7,819 nucleotides of DNA from Elusimicrobiota bacterium. GTDB lineage: Bacteria > CAYTYR01 > UBA6262 > DAOVJB01. Position 1 is the first letter of the stretch. Each line of letters begins with the position of its first letter. Below, in pieces: positions 5,317 to 7,819 of the stretch. The stretch lies in contig DAOVJB010000050.1 in the NCBI GenBank assembly GCA_030673425.1, positions 1-7,819 of the forward strand. The letters run 5' to 3'. A program made the position numbers and the translations under genes. The notes under the pieces were generated by a model that was not told the origin of the DNA, searched no databases, and saw only the letters and a list, made by a program, of their open reading frames with translations.

Positions 5317-6342
5317 CTATTTAAAAAATATCTCTGCAAACTTCCACCACTCATCATTAACTACTTTTAATTCACCTACTGCCTTATCCAGGAATACACC
5401 GATGATTTCATTTCCCTTTAACGCAGCCATTTGCCCGAATTTGCCTTCTGCCACAAGGTCTGCAGCCTTCACACCTACTCGCAAACCCAATATACGGTCA
5501 AAAAGTGTGGGAGATCCGCCTCTTTGCATATGACCTATAACCGATACCCTTGTTTCAATTCCTGTTTTTTCTTCTATTATCTCAGCTAACTGGCTACCTA
5601 CCCCGCGTTTTTTCAATATCATATGTCCAAACGCATCCAGTTCTTCTTTCCCGCCTTCAGATCCAGGAATTTTTGTTCCTTCAGAGACTATTACCAAGCC
5701 ATATTTTTTTATTTTATGGACCTTTTTCAACTCCTCGCACATCTTGTCTATCTCAGGCTCTCTTTCGGGAATTAATGTCCAGTCAGCGCCTGATGCGATG
5801 CCTGTATAAAGAGCTACCCATCCAGCATGGCGTCCCATCACTTCAAGAATCATAATCCTGCGGTGTGAACGGCCTGTATCAATTAATACAGATGCTGTGT
5901 CCATAGCACGCGTAACAGAGGTATCAAAACCAAAGGTGTAATCCGTAGATGACAAATCATTATCCATAGTCTTTGGCACACCTACAACTTTTATCCCTTC
6001 TTTGAATAATTTATTAGCCACTCCTAGAGTATCTTCACCGCCCATAACTACCAGAGCGTCAATTTTCAGCTTTTTTAGGTTTTCTTTGACCTTATCTACC
6101 CCGCCTTCAATCTTGTAGGGATTGGTCCTTGATGTGCCCAGGATTGTGCCTCCTCTGTCTATTATCTCTTCCACTTCTTTTAAGCCCAAAGGCTGTGTCA
6201 TTCCGTTAAGGAGTCCTTTCCATCCTTCCTGAATACCGATGGTCTCAAAACCATGGTCAATTGACCGCATAATACAACCCCTGATAGCCGGATTCAATCC
6301 GGGACAGTCTCCGCCACCTGTTAGTACTGCCATTTTTGTCAT
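5317..6342 (-). CDS. pfp: 6-phosphofructokinase, probably pyrophosphate-dependent (group III)
   Basis: A 341-residue cytoplasmic glycolytic enzyme that phosphorylates fructose 6-phosphate to fructose 1,6-bisphosphate. Motifs in order: GGGDCPGLNPAIRG (9-22, phosphoryl-donor loop), GTSRTNP (69-75), GGEDT (101-105), PKTMDND (123-129) with catalytic base D127, MGRHAGW (169-175), EGTK (221-224) and HMQRGGSPT (271-279) with sugar-phosphate contacts. Numbering coincides with the E. coli enzyme in the key loops. Position 104 is Asp and 124 is Lys, where ATP-dependent enzymes have Gly-104; Asp-104 with Lys-124 is the signature of PPi-using enzymes such as that of Amycolatopsis, and blocks ATP alpha-phosphate binding. 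A PPi enzyme would be reversible and save ATP. The start at 6342 follows GGGAGGA by about 8 nt. It is 31 bp after the acetolactate synthase stop and 15 bp before panD. Phosphofructokinase identity is near certain; the donor is inferred. If shown to use ATP it would be named pfkA. Confidence 0.95.
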   Translation of the reverse strand: MTKMAVLTGGGDCPGLNPAIRGCIMRSIDHGFETIGIQEGWKGLLNGMTQPLGLKEVEEIIDRGGTILGTSRTNPYKIEGGVDKVKENLKKLKIDALVVMGGEDTLGVANKLFKEGIKVVGVPKTMDNDLSSTDYTFGFDTSVTRAMDTASVLIDTGRSHRRIMILEVMGRHAGWVALYTGIASGADWTLIPEREPEIDKMCEELKKVHKIKKYGLVIVSEGTKIPGSEGGKEELDAFGHMILKKRGVGSQLAEIIEEKTGIETRVSVIGHMQRGGSPTLFDRILGLRVGVKAADLVAEGKFGQMAALKGNEIIGVFLDKAVGELKVVNDEWWKFAEIFFK

Positions 6343-6373
6343 TCTTACTTCCTCCCTAATTAGTATTAATTTC

Positions 6374-7819
6374 TTACGATAAACCGCCTATCATCTGGTC
6401 CAAAGCTGCTCCTGAAGGAACCATTGGAAATACATTCTCTTCTTCTTCCACCTGAAAATCCAGAACAACCGGACCCTTAATACTTAAAGCCTTCTTTAAG
6501 GCTGGAACAACCTCTTCTTTTTTGGTTACTCTGATACCTTTAGCACCATATGCCTCAGCAACTTTAACAAAATCCGGGTTCCCTGTAAGCGGAGTCGCCG
6601 AATACCTCTTTTTATAGAACAGTTCCTGCCACTGACGAACCATTCCCAGATACCCATTGTTTAAGATTGCAATTTTAACAGGTACTTTATTCTTTACAGC
6701 TGTTGCTAATTCCTGGATGTTCATCTGGAAGCTCCCGTCTCCCGCAATATCAAAAACTATCTTTTTCGGCATCCCGAATTGGGCTCCTATTGCAGCAGGA
6801 AAACCATACCCCATAGTACCAAGACCACCTGAAGAAAGGAATGTGCGCGGCTTAGTGTACGTATAATAATGTTGAGCCCACATCTGATTTTGCCCCACTT
6901 CTGTAGCGATGATAGCTTCGCCTTTTGTAACTTTGTTAATTTGTTCAACCACGTATTGCGGTTGAAGCTTATTTGATTTTTTATAGGTAAGAGGATATTG
7001 CTTCTTCCAATCGGAAATTTTCTTATGCCAATCTTTTATATCCTTTTTCTTTACTATCTTATTTAATTCCTGAAGTATCTGTTTAGCATCACCCACTACA
7101 GGAATATCCACCACCACATTCTTGGAAATGGAGGCAGGGTCAATGTCGATATGAATTATCTTCGCATTAGGAGCAAAAGCAGATATCTTGCCGGTTATCC
7201 TGTCATCAAAACGTGCTCCTACGGTGATAATAAGATCTGACTCCTGAATAGCATAATTTGCATAATATGTTCCGTGCATTCCCAACATTCCCAGAGATAA
7301 AGGATGATTGCTTGGAAAAGCACCTACGCCCATAAGCGTTATAGTTACAGGAATATTGGTTGCTTGGGCAAGTTGTCTTAATTCTCCTGATGCATCAGCC
7401 GTAATTACCCCTCCACCTGCATAAATAATAGGTTGGGTTGCCTTAGCAATTAATTGGGCAGCTTTTTTAATCTGTCCCGGATGTCCTTTGTAATTGGGTT
7501 TATACCCTCTTATTGCGGCTTCTTTAGGATAAACGAATTCTGTTGCTGCCCGCTGTACATCAACAGGTAAATCAACCAAAACAGGACCAGGTCTGCCTGT
7601 TCTTGCTATATAGAAAGCCTCTTTTATAATCCTTGTTAAATCCTTTACGTCTTTTACAAGGTAATTGTGTTTTGTAACAGGACGCGTTATCCCGGTAGTA
7701 TCAGCTTCCTGGAAGGCATCGTTCCCGATTAGATGAGTAGCTACCTGACCGGTAAAAGCCACCATCGGAATGGAATCCATAGCTGCTGTTGCTAAACCCG
7801 TAGTTAAGTTAGTTGCCCC
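6374..7819 (-). CDS. ilvB: Acetolactate synthase, large (catalytic) subunit; 5' end beyond the window
   Basis: The minus-strand frame stays open to the right edge, giving 481 codons of a normally ~560-residue enzyme; the missing ~80 residues include the catalytic Glu that activates thiamine diphosphate. The visible part starts with [12 protein letters not shown] and [13 protein letters not shown] (7780 leftward), typical of the N-terminal TPP domain. The central FAD-binding-type domain has YAGGGV and [10 protein letters not shown], and the C-terminal TPP-binding motif is [12 protein letters not shown] followed by [15 protein letters not shown]. The Trp in RQWQ is the residue that favours 2-ketobutyrate in true acetohydroxyacid synthases, and the C-terminal [13 protein letters not shown] fits the anabolic enzyme. 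It condenses two pyruvates, or pyruvate plus 2-ketobutyrate, for valine, leucine and isoleucine. The ilvN regulatory subunit usually follows directly; here the next gene is phosphofructokinase. An internal Met at 7780 is not a start. Confidence 0.96.
   Translation of the reverse strand, partial: GATNLTTGLATAAMDSIPMVAFTGQVATHLIGNDAFQEADTTGITRPVTKHNYLVKDVKDLTRIIKEAFYIARTGRPGPVLVDLPVDVQRAATEFVYPKEAAIRGYKPNYKGHPGQIKKAAQLIAKATQPIIYAGGGVITADASGELRQLAQATNIPVTITLMGVGAFPSNHPLSLGMLGMHGTYYANYAIQESDLIITVGARFDDRITGKISAFAPNAKIIHIDIDPASISKNVVVDIPVVGDAKQILQELNKIVKKKDIKDWHKKISDWKKQYPLTYKKSNKLQPQYVVEQINKVTKGEAIIATEVGQNQMWAQHYYTYTKPRTFLSSGGLGTMGYGFPAAIGAQFGMPKKIVFDIAGDGSFQMNIQELATAVKNKVPVKIAILNNGYLGMVRQWQELFYKKRYSATPLTGNPDFVKVAEAYGAKGIRVTKKEEVVPALKKALSIKGPVVLDFQVEEEENVFPMVPSGAALDQMIGGLS

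Noticed and set aside
5550-5855. Plus-strand open frame of 101 codons opposite phosphofructokinase
   Set aside because: A shadow of the conserved gene on the other strand; the same holds for the plus-strand frames at 911-1153, 2991-3263, 3394-3588, 4393-4590, 5014-5298 and 6657-6866.
6374-7780. Complete ilvB starting at the Met at 7780
   Set aside because: The frame continues upstream with conserved acetolactate synthase sequence ([13 protein letters not shown]), so this Met is internal and the gene is cut by the window edge.

Overview
The window is an AT-rich bacterial chromosomal segment in which every supported gene lies on the minus strand, so transcription runs from the right edge to the left edge. 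The gene set suggests an uncultured, free-living, probably diderm and anaerobic or fermentative bacterium: a phosphofructokinase with pyrophosphate-type active-site residues, a GTP-type PEP carboxykinase of the divergent archaeal/deep-bacterial flavour, a CcdA/TlpA thiol relay with a lipoprotein, and a type II secretion/type IV pilus assembly ATPase. Nothing here fixes the phylum. An Omnitrophota-like or similar candidate-phylum origin is only a guess from the mix of genes.

In transcription order (right to left) the layout is as follows. (1) 7819-6374: acetolactate synthase catalytic subunit, lacking its first ~80 residues at the window edge. (2) 6342-5317: phosphofructokinase, probably PPi-dependent. 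(3) 5301-4939: aspartate 1-decarboxylase. (4) A 100-bp gap with an unexplained hairpin, then 4838-2952: PEP carboxykinase. (5) 2907-2209 ccdA, 2197-1268 trxB and 1254-718 tlpA-like lipoprotein, closely spaced, forming a reductant relay from cytoplasmic NADPH to the cell envelope. (6) A 280-bp intergenic region (438-717) holding a sigma70-type promoter, a cyclic-di-GMP-I (GEMM-I) riboswitch aptamer and an intrinsic terminator that overlaps the 3' half of the aptamer. (7) 437-1: the first 145 codons of a PilB/GspE-family ATPase whose N-terminus is an MshEN domain, a fold known to bind cyclic di-GMP.

The most notable observation is item 6 plus item 7. The same second messenger seems to act twice on one gene product: once on its mRNA, where the ligand-bound aptamer should prevent the terminator from forming (an ON switch), and once on the protein, through two tandem 24-residue MshEN motifs with the typical 5-residue spacer. 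This would couple synthesis and activation of a pilus or secretion motor to c-di-GMP. The metabolic block (ilvB, pfp, panD, pckG) is central carbon metabolism and pantothenate/branched-chain supply, and looks housekeeping rather than accessory. There are no insertion sequences, CRISPR arrays, tRNA or rRNA genes that I can see.
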